This document shows, piece after piece, positions 9,129-18,830 of a DNA stretch of 64,000 bases. Position 1 is the stretch's first letter. Every line of letters starts with the position of its first letter. The position numbers were made by a program, and so were the translations under genes. The notes beneath the pieces were generated by a model. That model did not search any database and had not been told where the DNA came from. It was given only the letters and a program-made list of their open reading frames with translations. The stretch is from assembly GCF_001426545.1 (NCBI RefSeq), contig NZ_LMEZ01000004.1, forward strand, positions 62,001 through 126,000, written 5' to 3'. Origin of the DNA: Mycobacterium sp. Root135. Its GTDB lineage: Bacteria; Actinomycetota; Actinomycetes; Mycobacteriales; Mycobacteriaceae.

Positions 9129-10571
9129 ATGCCTGAGGCATTTTCCAGCAATAGAGGGTTCATGGACCGTCAACAATTCTTGAGGCATAGCGCTCTGGGC
9201 GTGCTCGCGTTGGCCGGTGCGGGATTTGGTAGGACCATCGTTGCCAGAGCAAGCGCAGAAGGCCAAATGCGGGTCGTACCACCGACGAATGGTGTCGACG
9301 ACAGCGCTGTGATCCAGGCGATTCTGGATGAAGGACCCGGCGAAGTGGTGTTTACGTCGGGCCAGAGTTGGACAGTTGACCCTTCTCCTGGAATCGGTGG
9401 TATATCACCTCGATCCGGCACACGCATCATAGTTGAGGATGGTGCTGTGCTAAGTGTCAAACCCAACGGGAACAGCACTGGCCGACTAATTGACATCGGG
9501 CGCGACGGTCCCGTTCAGAATGTCACCATCGAAGGTTCCGGCACTCTACTTGGGGATGTTCTCACCCACACTGGGACCACCGGAGAATGGTCCCACTTGA
9601 TACACATCACGGGGGGGTCATCGAACATCAAAGTGCTCGGCCCATTATTACTGAAGCAGGCATGGGGCGATGGCATCTACATCGGCGACGGAACGAGCGT
9701 CAATTACGACGTTCTCATAGACGGAATAAATGTCGACGACTGTCGACGTGAGGGCATCGCACCATTTTTCGTTGATGGATGCGTTGTTCGAAATTGCACG
9801 ATATCCAATACGGGTTCGACCTTGAATGCGGAGAACGGACCTGGGTCCGGAATAGATTGCGAGCCGAATGAGGGCCAGTACGTCAATGGTTTAACTATCG
9901 AGAAAAACACTATTCATGGGACCGCCGGCTGCGGGATATATATTTCCGCCAATCCTGGCCCGGTAAGTAACTTGGTCGTCAGCGATAACGAAGTCGTCGA
10001 TTGCGGCCTGACTAGTCAAAAGCTCACAACGTACCAGACAAATGGCATTCACATCGCTGCAATCCAGGCTCCACTAATTTCCGGCAACACTGTGCGGGGC
10101 TCCGGTTTTGACGACGATCCTAACGGAAAATCGGGCCAGATCTTCTTGCGATCGGTTGAACGACCGGTCGTCACCGGCGGGCTTGTAGAACTCGGAAAGG
10201 GTCGCGGGATATTTTTGACCAACTGCACAGCGCCTGAGGTCAATGATGTCACGGTGCAAATGAACGAATATCAAGGAATCCTTATTTACAAGTCCGAGGC
10301 AGCTGTTGTGCATAGCAACCGCCTCCTCAACAACGCGCTCACTCCGTCCGACGCTGTCGAGCACCTACTTGTGCAATCTAGCGACAAAACAATTATTCGG
10401 GACAACACCTTTCGAGGCGACCGAGGGAGTTCGTGGATCAGGATCGAACCGCCGAGTGACGACAGTGTCGTTGCGGCGAATATAGGCTCGGGTCCCCGCC
10501 CTGCCGATGTGTTTCTGGATCACGGAGATCGCACGTCAATATCTGATGGCGGGTTGACAGTCTCGGATTAA
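9129..10571 (+). CDS. Exported right-handed beta-helix (pectate-lyase-like) protein
   Basis: The 480-residue product has an N-terminal signal of the MDRQQFLRHSALGVLALAGA type, close to a Tat signal but with RQ instead of RR. Repeated short strands follow (for example NVTIEGSGTLLG, IKVLGPLLLK, VRNCTISNTG, VSNLVVSDNEVVDCG, ISGNTVRGSG, VHSNRLLNN), the pattern of parallel beta-helix carbohydrate enzymes. It may cut or epimerise the EPS outside the cell; substrate unknown. ATG 9129 has GAGGG 6 bases upstream; ATG 9162 gives a tidier signal peptide but its AGAGGG is only 3 bases away. Confidence 0.82.
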   Translation: MPEAFSSNRGFMDRQQFLRHSALGVLALAGAGFGRTIVARASAEGQMRVVPPTNGVDDSAVIQAILDEGPGEVVFTSGQSWTVDPSPGIGGISPRSGTRIIVEDGAVLSVKPNGNSTGRLIDIGRDGPVQNVTIEGSGTLLGDVLTHTGTTGEWSHLIHITGGSSNIKVLGPLLLKQAWGDGIYIGDGTSVNYDVLIDGINVDDCRREGIAPFFVDGCVVRNCTISNTGSTLNAENGPGSGIDCEPNEGQYVNGLTIEKNTIHGTAGCGIYISANPGPVSNLVVSDNEVVDCGLTSQKLTTYQTNGIHIAAIQAPLISGNTVRGSGFDDDPNGKSGQIFLRSVERPVVTGGLVELGKGRGIFLTNCTAPEVNDVTVQMNEYQGILIYKSEAAVVHSNRLLNNALTPSDAVEHLLVQSSDKTIIRDNTFRGDRGSSWIRIEPPSDDSVVAANIGSGPRPADVFLDHGDRTSISDGGLTVSD

Positions 10572-10699
10572 TTCATTCTTAGGGGATCGACCGGAGCCTT
10601 AGGAAATCTCAAAACGTCCACATACTAATTCGGCAATCGAGTAATATTGCGCAGAGCAAACGTCCCCTACAACAGCCGGTTGCACAAGAACACTTCGTA

Positions 10700-12040
10700 C
10701 TACGGCTCAGCTACCAGTTGCGTATCCGTCTGTGAGCGAGCTTGAACACGGCTCACTTGCTTTGGTCTCCCCTCGAACACTGCCGATGCATTCCAACAGA
10801 AGCCGGCCAGGAGCCACATCATCGGAGACACCAAATCTGCGTACGAGAAGAACTCCGCCAGAAGAAGAACGACAAGTCCTGCTGCCCAAGGGATGCGCGT
10901 TCGCTCGCGAAGCCCATCGCGGATGGCCCTGCCCATGATCAGCAAGAACAACAATGTTCCTAGCAGACCGCCGGCGCTGAGGAGCAAGATAAGCAGTGAA
11001 GACGATCGATTGGACCCCAGACCTACGCCAAGGGCGCCGGAGTCAAGAAAGACGCGCCAACCGCTCGCATCGGCTGACCCGCGGCCCCGGATGGAGGTGC
11101 CCCGGGCCAATTTGTACTCGACGACATCGTTTATAAGTGCAACCGCTCGCGGCATAAGTAGAATTGTGAACGCTGCGAATACCAATACCGTGAGTATTCC
11201 AGTCGGTGAGACCCTGCCGCCTTTAATAGTCATACGGTAGAGACCCCACAAAATAGCGATCAAAGCAAATATGCCCGCGCCACCCAGTGCAGTCGCCGAT
11301 GCAGACTCAACTATCAGCACAACGTCCGCAGCTACCAGCGCTAGGAGTACTACTTTTGCGACCGGTCGGGTTTCTTGCAGTAGAGCAATAGCCGTTAGCA
11401 TAACGGCCGACGTCAGCGCAAAGGCGCCGAGATGAGACGGTTCTGAAAACTGGGCTGCTAGGCGTGGGCTGGCCACATAGGCATAGGCATTTCGGGTATT
11501 GTTATGGAAAATTTCGTCAGGCCATTCCATACCGGCCTTCTCGAACGACCATGCGAGTGTGGCGACCAACGTCCCGACCACAGCCGCTATTGGCGGGATC
11601 CAGCGTTTCGTGTCTTGAGAACTGGCGAGCGCGACAAGCAGGGCAAGATTCAATAAAAGATACGTCACCTGGGCAAAATTAGAACTTGTATACCCCAGTT
11701 CTGACAGCCTGCTCACTTGCTCGTCAAGGCCCATGCCTGAGGCGACCACCGGCATACCAGCGAATAGCGCAGGGCCTACGAGTGTGATGGCGGTCGCCCA
11801 AACGCCAAGCAAGACAGGGAGGCTCGATCCTGGGCGAGGGACGCCATTACGCAGGTACGTGAGCGGAAGGTAGGCAAGCATGCCCAAGTAGAAAGGTGAA
11901 ATTGTAATATCGCCGAAGATTATCGCGGAAGAATCGTTGAATGGCACGGCAGCCGCCGCCACAGCGAGCAAGCCCACACGCCGCCCGAAGACGAATCCGA
12001 GCGCGTAGGCAACGACGAAAATTAGACCTAAGGTGGTCAC
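10700..12040 (-). CDS. Wzy/O-antigen-ligase-like membrane protein
   Basis: The 446-residue protein has about ten to twelve membrane helices, beginning with TLGLIFVVAYALGFVFGRRVG. A large polar loop before the last helices contains VEYKLARGTSIRGRGSADASGW and LGVGLGSNRSSS, the layout of Wzy polymerases and WaaL ligases, which carry functional Arg residues in extracytoplasmic loops. It probably polymerises or transfers lipid-linked repeat units made by the neighbouring glycosyltransferases. The start is GTG 12040 with no strong ribosome site. It converges on the beta-helix gene. Confidence 0.8.
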   Translation of the reverse strand: MTTLGLIFVVAYALGFVFGRRVGLLAVAAAAVPFNDSSAIIFGDITISPFYLGMLAYLPLTYLRNGVPRPGSSLPVLLGVWATAITLVGPALFAGMPVVASGMGLDEQVSRLSELGYTSSNFAQVTYLLLNLALLVALASSQDTKRWIPPIAAVVGTLVATLAWSFEKAGMEWPDEIFHNNTRNAYAYVASPRLAAQFSEPSHLGAFALTSAVMLTAIALLQETRPVAKVVLLALVAADVVLIVESASATALGGAGIFALIAILWGLYRMTIKGGRVSPTGILTVLVFAAFTILLMPRAVALINDVVEYKLARGTSIRGRGSADASGWRVFLDSGALGVGLGSNRSSSLLILLLSAGGLLGTLLFLLIMGRAIRDGLRERTRIPWAAGLVVLLLAEFFSYADLVSPMMWLLAGFCWNASAVFEGRPKQVSRVQARSQTDTQLVAEP

Positions 12041-12448
12041 GTCTGACCATGGACTGCGGCGAGTCTGATCGTTCGTGCTGCTTCGGCACCAAGCTTGGGA
12101 TCTGCCAAAAGGCGCTCACAGCGTGAAGACTCCCAGCCTAGCGCGATGGTTACCGCACCGAACGGACTTACCCCACCCGCCGCCGCAAAAAGGTGAACCA
12201 CTACTGACGACGAAGGATGTTTCATCAAGAGACCGCTCTTTCCTCTCAAGCAGATCCGATTCGATGTGTCGCGCTCGGAACGATACCCAGTCAGCGAAAG
12301 CTTTATAGTACCTAGAATTTGAAGGGCCTATAGTTGCTACTTACCTTCCCGTCGACTTGTGACACCGGTTCGTAGAGACCGCGGGTCAATCTAGCTGCCT
12401 TCTCGAAGCTCCACATCCGTGCTGCCTCGATCGAGCCAACGGACTGCT
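12041..12448. other. Gap between EPS genes
   Basis: About 0.4 kb without a supported gene. It separates the Wzy-like gene from the end of the leftward glycosyltransferase operon and should hold the promoter of the Wzy-like gene and a transcript end. No clear terminator hairpin was found by eye. Confidence 0.4.
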
Positions 12449-13447
12449 TCAGTTTGCTTTGTTGCGAGCAGTCGGAGATCCGCTCTCATGCAGTATTTTG
12501 ATCAATGCCGCCTCGCAGGCTTCGCCGAACAACCGCCATGAAAAGTTCTGCACGTGGCCGACTCGCTCGGCGACCGGGACGCTGGGACGGAATTGCAGTT
12601 GGCGGGCCACCGCATCGGCGTCGCCAGGGAGGAGCAATGTCCCTGCGCTGCCAACCACCTCCCGAGTAAGCGAATGATCGGTGGCTATCACTTGACAGCC
12701 CGCAGCGAGCGCCTCGACGAACGGAAGCCCAAAGCCCTCGTCAGTTCCTAGCATCATGAAAAACTGCGCGCGTCTGTATAGCGCAATCATGTCCGATTCA
12801 GAGACCTTGCGAGGCCACTCGCATGGAAAGACATTGGAGAGGGTGTCACGGACCCTCTCACTAACTCCAACTCCGATGATGCCTTGAACCCATGCCGGAC
12901 GTGCTCGGGAGAGCGCCTCGGCTGCTAGCTCGTTGCACTTGTGGGGGGCGCCACCGACGAGCATCACCAGCCCGGAGTCGCTCTCCTCGAACGAACGATC
13001 TGGGATCAGCCCAGCGCCAAGCCATTGCACGGTTGCCTTTTTTGACGCCGTGGGTACAAATTCGACAAGATTGGTGCGGGTATTCTCGCTGATACATATA
13101 AGTGAATCGCTAGTGCGGACCGTGCGGCGGAGGTCCCACGCTCGATAGGCCGTGCCGATCTTCGAGCGAGTGCGGAGCCAGCGTAGATCGTGGACAAGTG
13201 TCAGCAAGGGGGCGTCCACACCGTAGGGAAGTGGCGGTACTACCGATAGGTAGACATCCACCGACCCGACGGCCGGTCGAAACCCCCGCATAAGCCCCAT
13301 TACCCGCTCATACGGTGCCCCACCGACGTCACGTGGCTTACTGAACACCAATTCGTGGCCACCTTCGGCCAGAAACGCATACAGATGTTTTTGCACAATC
13401 CCTATGCCAGACATCTCGCTCACTCGACCGCTGCATCCGATCCTCAC
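12449..13447 (-). CDS. Glycosyltransferase family 4-like protein
   Basis: The 332-residue product has the two-domain layout of GT-B retaining transferases. The C-terminal half carries the nucleotide-sugar site (MMLGTDEGFGLPFVEALAAG), with the E-x7-E-type pattern of GT4, preceded by VMLVGGAPHKCNEL. The N-terminal half starts MRIGCSGRVSEMSGIGIVQKHL. I chose GTG 13447 because it overlaps the stop of the upstream glycosyltransferase as GTGA, which indicates coupled translation; an ATG at 13474 would lengthen the overlap. It is the last gene of the leftward operon and probably adds one sugar to the lipid-linked repeat. Confidence 0.85.
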   Translation of the reverse strand: MRIGCSGRVSEMSGIGIVQKHLYAFLAEGGHELVFSKPRDVGGAPYERVMGLMRGFRPAVGSVDVYLSVVPPLPYGVDAPLLTLVHDLRWLRTRSKIGTAYRAWDLRRTVRTSDSLICISENTRTNLVEFVPTASKKATVQWLGAGLIPDRSFEESDSGLVMLVGGAPHKCNELAAEALSRARPAWVQGIIGVGVSERVRDTLSNVFPCEWPRKVSESDMIALYRRAQFFMMLGTDEGFGLPFVEALAAGCQVIATDHSLTREVVGSAGTLLLPGDADAVARQLQFRPSVPVAERVGHVQNFSWRLFGEACEAALIKILHESGSPTARNKAN

Positions 13448-14652
13448 AAGCGTGACGCTCCAACCGCTTCCCATTCCAACAGACGGTCTAAGACGGCCTC
13501 CAGCGAAAACGAAGCCGCCATACGTCTGCTCGCAGCAGCGCCCATTGCGGCGGCCTTGGACGGATCGGATGCCAAGGTCTCTATAGCGGTTGCCAGCTCC
13601 GCCACGGAAGGGTCCGTGTCCAATACAATGCCCGTGACTTCGTGTTCTACCACTGCCGAACAGCCTGGGTGCCCGGAGACTACCGAAGGCAACCCAGATG
13701 CGCTGGCTTCTATTAGTACTTTTGGCGTTCCCTCGGGATGCCGTGTCGGCAATACGAACAGAGTGGCGCTAGCCAATAAACTTGCCATGTCCTTGCGGTG
13801 ACCAAGGACCTCGACAGCGTCGTCCTGACTCCACCTCTTTAGCTCGTCTGTAGTCACCGCGCTGTCGACACCACGGTCAGGGTCGCCTGCCACCTGAAAT
13901 CGCCAGCCCCGGCCGCCCAATTTCTGTGCAGCCTCGACGAATTCATATATTCCCTTTTCGCGGAACAGCCTCGACGCGTATAAGATAATGGGAGCCTCGA
14001 AATTTCGCATATTCTCGCGACGCCATGCGTCTACGTCTATTCCTGTGCCGGGAATCACCAGCGATCGCCTAACCTCGGCTAAGATCCCAAGTCTGATGAA
14101 CTCAGCACGGTCATGATCAACTTGGAATAATGTGAATACATTGGAAAGGCGAGAAGCTAGCTTTCCGGACAACTGAACGATTCGGCTTGCTGCGGTCTTT
14201 AGCACCGCCGGGTCTAGGCCCCGCCCCATGCCGCCAACGACCCGAATGAACCTGCACCTCCTCAAGAAAAGTGCAGCCGGCCATCCGAGCGTGTAGGCAA
14301 CCTGCGCATTTAAGAACACCACATGTGGCCTCATGCTAAGCAGAGTGACTAAGATTCGACAGGCCGATACTAGAAGCACGCGACGACTTGACGTTTCGCG
14401 CCCGACACGCAGATTTATAAAATCGAACCCGAGATCGCGGATTGACCCGGCCTCACCGGTGTCTTCGGCAATTATCGTCACCTCAGCGCCGGCGGCCCTG
14501 AGAGCCGCCCCCCAAGTGGTTCTATGGCTGAGGAACAATCGATCGTTGTTGACTACGAATACCACCCGATAAGGAGCCCGATAAGCCCGACCTATACGTG
14601 CCGACTGTTCAATCTCCGAGTGAAGCGCGGTCGCGGCGGTACGCTTATCCAT
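13444..14652 (-). CDS. Glycosyltransferase family 4 protein
   Basis: The 402-residue GT-B enzyme has an N-terminal acceptor domain starting FVVNNDRLFLSHRTTWGAAL, a form typical of GT4 enzymes of bacterial glycan pathways such as PglA-like ones. Its C-terminal domain has LYASRLFREKGIYEFVEAA, then RHPEGTPKVLIEASASGLPSV with the paired Glu residues of GT4. ATG 14652 overlaps the end of the epimerase gene by 8 bases. An in-frame start at 14679 is possible but would overlap more. It should transfer a sugar to an undecaprenyl-linked intermediate at the cytoplasmic face; donor and linkage are unknown. Confidence 0.88.
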   Translation of the reverse strand: MDKRTAATALHSEIEQSARIGRAYRAPYRVVFVVNNDRLFLSHRTTWGAALRAAGAEVTIIAEDTGEAGSIRDLGFDFINLRVGRETSSRRVLLVSACRILVTLLSMRPHVVFLNAQVAYTLGWPAALFLRRCRFIRVVGGMGRGLDPAVLKTAASRIVQLSGKLASRLSNVFTLFQVDHDRAEFIRLGILAEVRRSLVIPGTGIDVDAWRRENMRNFEAPIILYASRLFREKGIYEFVEAAQKLGGRGWRFQVAGDPDRGVDSAVTTDELKRWSQDDAVEVLGHRKDMASLLASATLFVLPTRHPEGTPKVLIEASASGLPSVVSGHPGCSAVVEHEVTGIVLDTDPSVAELATAIETLASDPSKAAAMGAAASRRMAASFSLEAVLDRLLEWEAVGASRL

Positions 14653-15595
14653 CCCGCGCCGCCAGCCAGTCGTACTCACGTACTAAGCCGTCCTCAATCG
14701 TAACCTTTGGCTCCCAATCGAGTAGGACCCTCGCCTGTTCGGTGCTACCGCCAGTGCGTAATACGTCGCCTAGGGACGGTTTTCCTCGAATTAGGGTCAG
14801 AGGCTTTCCGTGTATCCTTTCGAGCAGCGCCAAAACATCGTTTAACGAATTCGCCGTGCCGCCAGAGAGGTTAATAACTGACCCTGGTTCGGTAGGAGAT
14901 GAGGCTGCGCGCACGTTCGCTTCGACTATGTCGTCAACGTACGTGAACTCGCGGATTTGATTTCCGTCGCCATGGATCGGCAACGGCTGGCCACGGCGCG
15001 CCATGGAAATGAACCGATTAAAAGCCATATCAGGCCGCTGCCTCGGCCCATAAACGGTGAAATAGCGCAGACTTATAGTAGGAATTCCAAAATTCGCTGC
15101 GTAGAGATTGACGAGGTGTTCGCCGGCCAGTTTCGAGACACCATATGGGCTACGCGGCTGCGGCCTGTCAGACTCTCGAGTGGGATAACGTTCAGCATCG
15201 CCGTAAACCGAAGACGACGACGCATAAACAAATCGTGTCAGATGTGGCGCGGTGTGACGAACTGCTTCAAGAAGGCGTTGCGTTGCTGATATATTGTCGG
15301 AAATATATTGCGCGAAGTCGTCGCCCCATGACTTTCGCACACCAGGCTGTCCGGCCTGGTGGTATACGACATCTACTCCCTCCAAGATGCCGTTCAAGTC
15401 GACGGTATTGAGGTCGTCTCTAACCAGAGTGAAGCCGGGAGCGCCCGACACTCGAGACAGGTTTGACTCTTTCGTCTCTCGATCGTAATAGTCACTGAAG
15501 TTGTCGATGCCGACGACTTCAGCTCCATCGGCTATCAATCGCTCGGCTAGCGTACTGCCTATAAAACCCGCGACTCCGGTCACAAGAATAGTCAA
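14645..15595 (-). CDS. NAD-dependent nucleotide-sugar epimerase (SDR)
   Basis: The 316-residue extended SDR has the NAD motif TGVAGFIGSTLAERL at the N-terminus, the Ser-rich active strand YASSSSVYG, and the catalytic YGVSK. HQAGQPGVRKSW resembles UDP-glucuronate and UDP-glucose 4-epimerases. Together with UDP-glucose dehydrogenase just upstream (16100), conversion of UDP-GlcA to UDP-GalA is a reasonable but unproven guess. The start is TTG 15595, because five G lie 8 bases upstream; ATG 15610 contains that G-run and has no site of its own. First gene of the epimerase-GT4-GT4 operon. Confidence 0.87.
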   Translation of the reverse strand: MTILVTGVAGFIGSTLAERLIADGAEVVGIDNFSDYYDRETKESNLSRVSGAPGFTLVRDDLNTVDLNGILEGVDVVYHQAGQPGVRKSWGDDFAQYISDNISATQRLLEAVRHTAPHLTRFVYASSSSVYGDAERYPTRESDRPQPRSPYGVSKLAGEHLVNLYAANFGIPTISLRYFTVYGPRQRPDMAFNRFISMARRGQPLPIHGDGNQIREFTYVDDIVEANVRAASSPTEPGSVINLSGGTANSLNDVLALLERIHGKPLTLIRGKPSLGDVLRTGGSTEQARVLLDWEPKVTIEDGLVREYDWLAARDG

Positions 15596-16099
15596 TGAAC
15601 TTACCCCCATTTTGTTCGCCGATCACAAGCCACACCCTCGTTAGACCCCCAGGTCGGCCGACACTTCAGGTCGCCGACGAATCAAATCTTGCCACAGCAA
15701 GAGGACAGCCGCGTGCCGGAGACCATGACCGGCGGAGGTTGAATACAGACTGAGGTCAATCCTGCCGCGCCAGCACTCAGTGCCATGGGTACGAGACACG
15801 CGCCATTCTCGCTCGGTCGAAATGACCTATGGATTCCAGACTTGCTGGGCCGCGTTGAGCGGTCGCACAGTGTCAGATCCTTCCGGAGTGCGGCGGACCG
15901 TCCCGACGCTTGCTCAGACGCCCGCCCTAGTTTCCGCGATGTGAACTGCGTCCGCTTTGGCAAACTGCCCACTGCCTTGCCGCGCCAACACATAGTCGTA
16001 TCAATACGGCCTGCAGTCGCCATCTTGGAATGCCACACATTCGGAGTCAATGTGATTTAGACAAGAGTACTGGCTTTGGCGTACTTAAGCCTCTTCCTT
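15596..16099. other. Gap between EPS genes
   Basis: About 0.5 kb without a convincing gene. The longest frames (15682-16050 minus, 15785-16060 plus) overlap each other, lack ribosome sites and contain no recognisable motif. The promoter for the epimerase operon must be here. Confidence 0.4.
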
Positions 16100-17398
16100 C
16101 TAACGCGTGTATGTCCAGCCGGCGCTCTCCCAAACTGAACGCTTCAAGCATTGTCGGCCGTCAATGATGTTGCGCCCTTCGGTTACCATTCCCACCGCCT
16201 GAGGGGTTAGCGCGGTGAATTCACTCCACTCCGTCAGGACGAGGATTGCGTCCGCGCCACGACACGCATCAAGCGCCGACGTGGCGTAGTCAAGCGTGGG
16301 AAAGAGCTTGCGAGAGTTGTCCATTGCCTGTGGATCGTAGACAGTGACCGCAGCGCCCTGCAGCTGGATCTGCCCGGCTACATTTAGCGCCGGCGAATCG
16401 CGAACATCATCTGACTCTGGCTTGAAGGCCGCGCCGAGTATCGCAACCCGCGCTCCAATGAAATTGGAGCATGCGTGGCGCGCTAGCTCAACCATACGCG
16501 TGCGCCTCCGCATGTTTATGGTGTCGACCTCCCTCAGGAAAGTCAGCGCGCTACCAGCGCCCAGTTCACCCGCCCGTGCCATAAAGGCTCTGATGTCCTT
16601 GGGGAGGCAGCCGCCACCAAACCCTAAGCCTGCGTTGAGAAATTGCCGTCCAATTCGTGGATCGTGCCCGATGGCGTCGGCGACGGCCTCAACGTCCGCG
16701 TCCGCCGCCTCGCACACGTCAGCGATCGCGTTGATGAACGAGATCTTCGTCGCGAGGAAGGCGTTAGCCGACACTTTGACGAGCTCGGCCGTCGGAAGAT
16801 TCGTCACCAGAAACGGAACGCCTTCGTCAACAATCGGTGCGTATATTTCGCGCGTGACCGCCTCCGCCTGACCGCCCGCTTCGACGCCCACAACTAAGCG
16901 ATCGGGATGCAGGGTGTCCTCCACGGCATGTCCCTCACGGAGAAATTCCGGATTCCAGCATATTTCAACGGTGACATCTGGAGCGAGAGCTTGCGCTACC
17001 TCGGCAAGCCGCACGGCCGTTCCCACTGGCACGGTCGACTTTCCGATAATCAGAGTGTCTCCTGATAGCAAGGGAGCGAGCGTTTCCACGACCGTCATGA
17101 CATACGAGATGTCAGCGCCGAACTCGCCCTTTTTCTGAGGTGTGCCAACACATATGAAGTGCGCATCCGCCCAGTTAGCCGTCTCAGCGTACGAGTCGGT
17201 GAATTGCAGGCGTCCGTTTCCCAGCTGTGCTTGCAGAAGTTCGGTAAGACTGGGTTCGAAGAATGGCAGCTCACCCGCACGCAACTTCGCTAACTTACTC
17301 GGGTCGATCTCGACTCCGATGACGTCATGCCCCAGTTCGGCCATGCAAGCTGCGTGAGTGGCGCCGAGATAGCCGGTGCCATAGACGGCCAAGCGCAT
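16100..17398 (-). CDS. ugd: UDP-glucose 6-dehydrogenase
   Basis: The 432-residue enzyme oxidises UDP-glucose to UDP-glucuronate with two NAD. It has the N-terminal Rossmann motif LAVYGTGYLGATHAACMAEL, the central helix region with ELVKVSANAFLATKISFINA, the catalytic cysteine in LGFGGGCLPKDIRAF, and the C-terminal UDP-binding domain (VAILGAAFKPESDDVRDSPA). ATG 17398 was chosen because six G (17406-17412 region on the other strand) precede it; a start at 17470 would add 24 residues of poor composition before the Rossmann strand. It supplies a uronic acid donor, so the EPS of this island is probably acidic. Confidence 0.95.
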   Translation of the reverse strand: MRLAVYGTGYLGATHAACMAELGHDVIGVEIDPSKLAKLRAGELPFFEPSLTELLQAQLGNGRLQFTDSYAETANWADAHFICVGTPQKKGEFGADISYVMTVVETLAPLLSGDTLIIGKSTVPVGTAVRLAEVAQALAPDVTVEICWNPEFLREGHAVEDTLHPDRLVVGVEAGGQAEAVTREIYAPIVDEGVPFLVTNLPTAELVKVSANAFLATKISFINAIADVCEAADADVEAVADAIGHDPRIGRQFLNAGLGFGGGCLPKDIRAFMARAGELGAGSALTFLREVDTINMRRRTRMVELARHACSNFIGARVAILGAAFKPESDDVRDSPALNVAGQIQLQGAAVTVYDPQAMDNSRKLFPTLDYATSALDACRGADAILVLTEWSEFTALTPQAVGMVTEGRNIIDGRQCLKRSVWESAGWTYTR

Positions 17399-18152
17399 AG
17401 AAATATCCCCCCTGCGCGAGTTGGGTGAGCCCGTAAGCCCTAGTCGCTCGCACGTCGTCCAATCCAGCAATCACTGAAGTGCGACCGGCCCCTTCGACGG
17501 TCCTTTCAGGCAGCGAATGTCTAGGCCCAGGCGATTAACCAGTGGCGAGACGATCAGCGCCATGCCAGCTAGCGTTTCCCCCGATGGCCAGTTGCAAGTT
17601 TCCCGCCAGCAACTTGTGCACCCCCGTTTTAACTTCCTCAGCGTATTCCTGTGAGTCGTCAAAGGGAATAGGGGGGTACCTTCAGCGTTAGCTGCCAGCG
17701 GGCTGCTCTGTGCATCCCGCAGCACCCAAGTTAGGTGTGCGAATGATCCTGACCGGATGTGACGACTGCTTGCGGATGTCGCGCCTTCCAGCGCCTGGAT
17801 CGTTCCGAACACCACTTTTCACTACGAAGCTGCGATCGTAAGGTTAGCTGCATCGGGGATTTTTTCTCGAACGGGCTGTTGACATTGGGAATTCCGGTTG
17901 ACCGTGACACCGCCCGGCTACGGATTTCGTCCCCTTTGGATGCATAGAGCGCTCATAGGCCGCCGACTCGGAACCCCTGGCCTAGCTGGAATCCCGCCAC
18001 AGCCGACATGTTGCACGGGGCGCTTCGCGACAAGTGCAAGGTTGTCACGGCGGACGCGCGATGTTGGTACGTGTTACAGACTGTCATCGACCTTTCCGGC
18101 AAAAGGTACAACAGAACTGAACTATCGGATACGGCTAAGTGAGGAGCTCTGA
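17399..18152. other. Gene-free stretch
   Basis: About 0.75 kb between divergent ugd and the phosphatase gene. A minus-strand frame at 17471-17815 has no recognisable feature and no ribosome site. A short inverted repeat (CAAGTT/AACTTG, near 17596-17617) is too weak to call. It must hold both promoters. Confidence 0.4.
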
Positions 18153-18671
18153 TTGCACGTCCTGTTCGTTTGCACTGGGAACATCTGCCGATCGCCAACC
18201 GCAGAGAGACTTGCAGCTGCGTATATCGCCCAACCTCACAACGTCACCATCGCAGCATCGAGCGCTGGGACCCGCGCCGTGATCGGACACCCGATTCACC
18301 CCGAAGCCGCTCCCGTCCTCGAGCGCTTAGGCGGTGACCCCTCCAACTTCGCCGCCCGCCAGCTCACGGCGAAGATCGCGTCGTCCGCTGATCTCATCCT
18401 GACCATGACTAGGGCACACCGCGGCGCCGTGTTGGAGCTGGCACCTCACCGGCTTCATCGCACGTTCACGCTGGCGGAGGCCTCCCGGCTGATCTCCGAG
18501 CACGGCGCACACACCGTCGCCGATCTCGCGGAACGCCGCTCCTTGCTGACCGTCGATGAGACCCTGGACATCCGTGACCCCATCGGGCAATCACCCGAAG
18601 TCTTTGCTGAAATCGGTTCCCAGATCGCCCACCTGCTGCCGCCCATTTTCGAGGTTTGCCAACCGGTTTGA
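18153..18671 (+). CDS. Low-molecular-weight protein tyrosine phosphatase (Wzb/PtpA type)
   Basis: The 172-residue enzyme has the P-loop CTGNICRSP with Cys7 and Arg13 at the N-terminus, and the general-acid Asp in IRDPIG (Asp142). These are the complete catalytic residues of LMW phosphatases. The start is TTG 18153 with GAGGAG about 7 bases upstream. In Wzy-type systems this phosphatase removes phosphate from the tyrosine tail of the Wzz-kinase, so the likely partner is the kinase at 3396. It marks the right edge of the low-GC EPS island. Confidence 0.92.
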   Translation: MHVLFVCTGNICRSPTAERLAAAYIAQPHNVTIAASSAGTRAVIGHPIHPEAAPVLERLGGDPSNFAARQLTAKIASSADLILTMTRAHRGAVLELAPHRLHRTFTLAEASRLISEHGAHTVADLAERRSLLTVDETLDIRDPIGQSPEVFAEIGSQIAHLLPPIFEVCQPV

Positions 18672-18830
18672 CCGCAAGCGTTAATTCGTTGACCAGCGAC
18701 GTTGGGCTGCTGCGGCGCCGCATATCGCGCCAGAACTCTAGGGTCGTTGCCGATTCACACCGACGTTGCCATCGGCTAATGTTTGTCCATCGGGTTGGGG
18801 GAGCTGGCCCGATGAAGTTCGGGGGAAGTC

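Noticed and set aside
17471..17815. 114-codon minus-strand frame upstream of ugd
   Set aside because: No ribosome site or recognisable feature; it lies in the likely promoter region of ugd.
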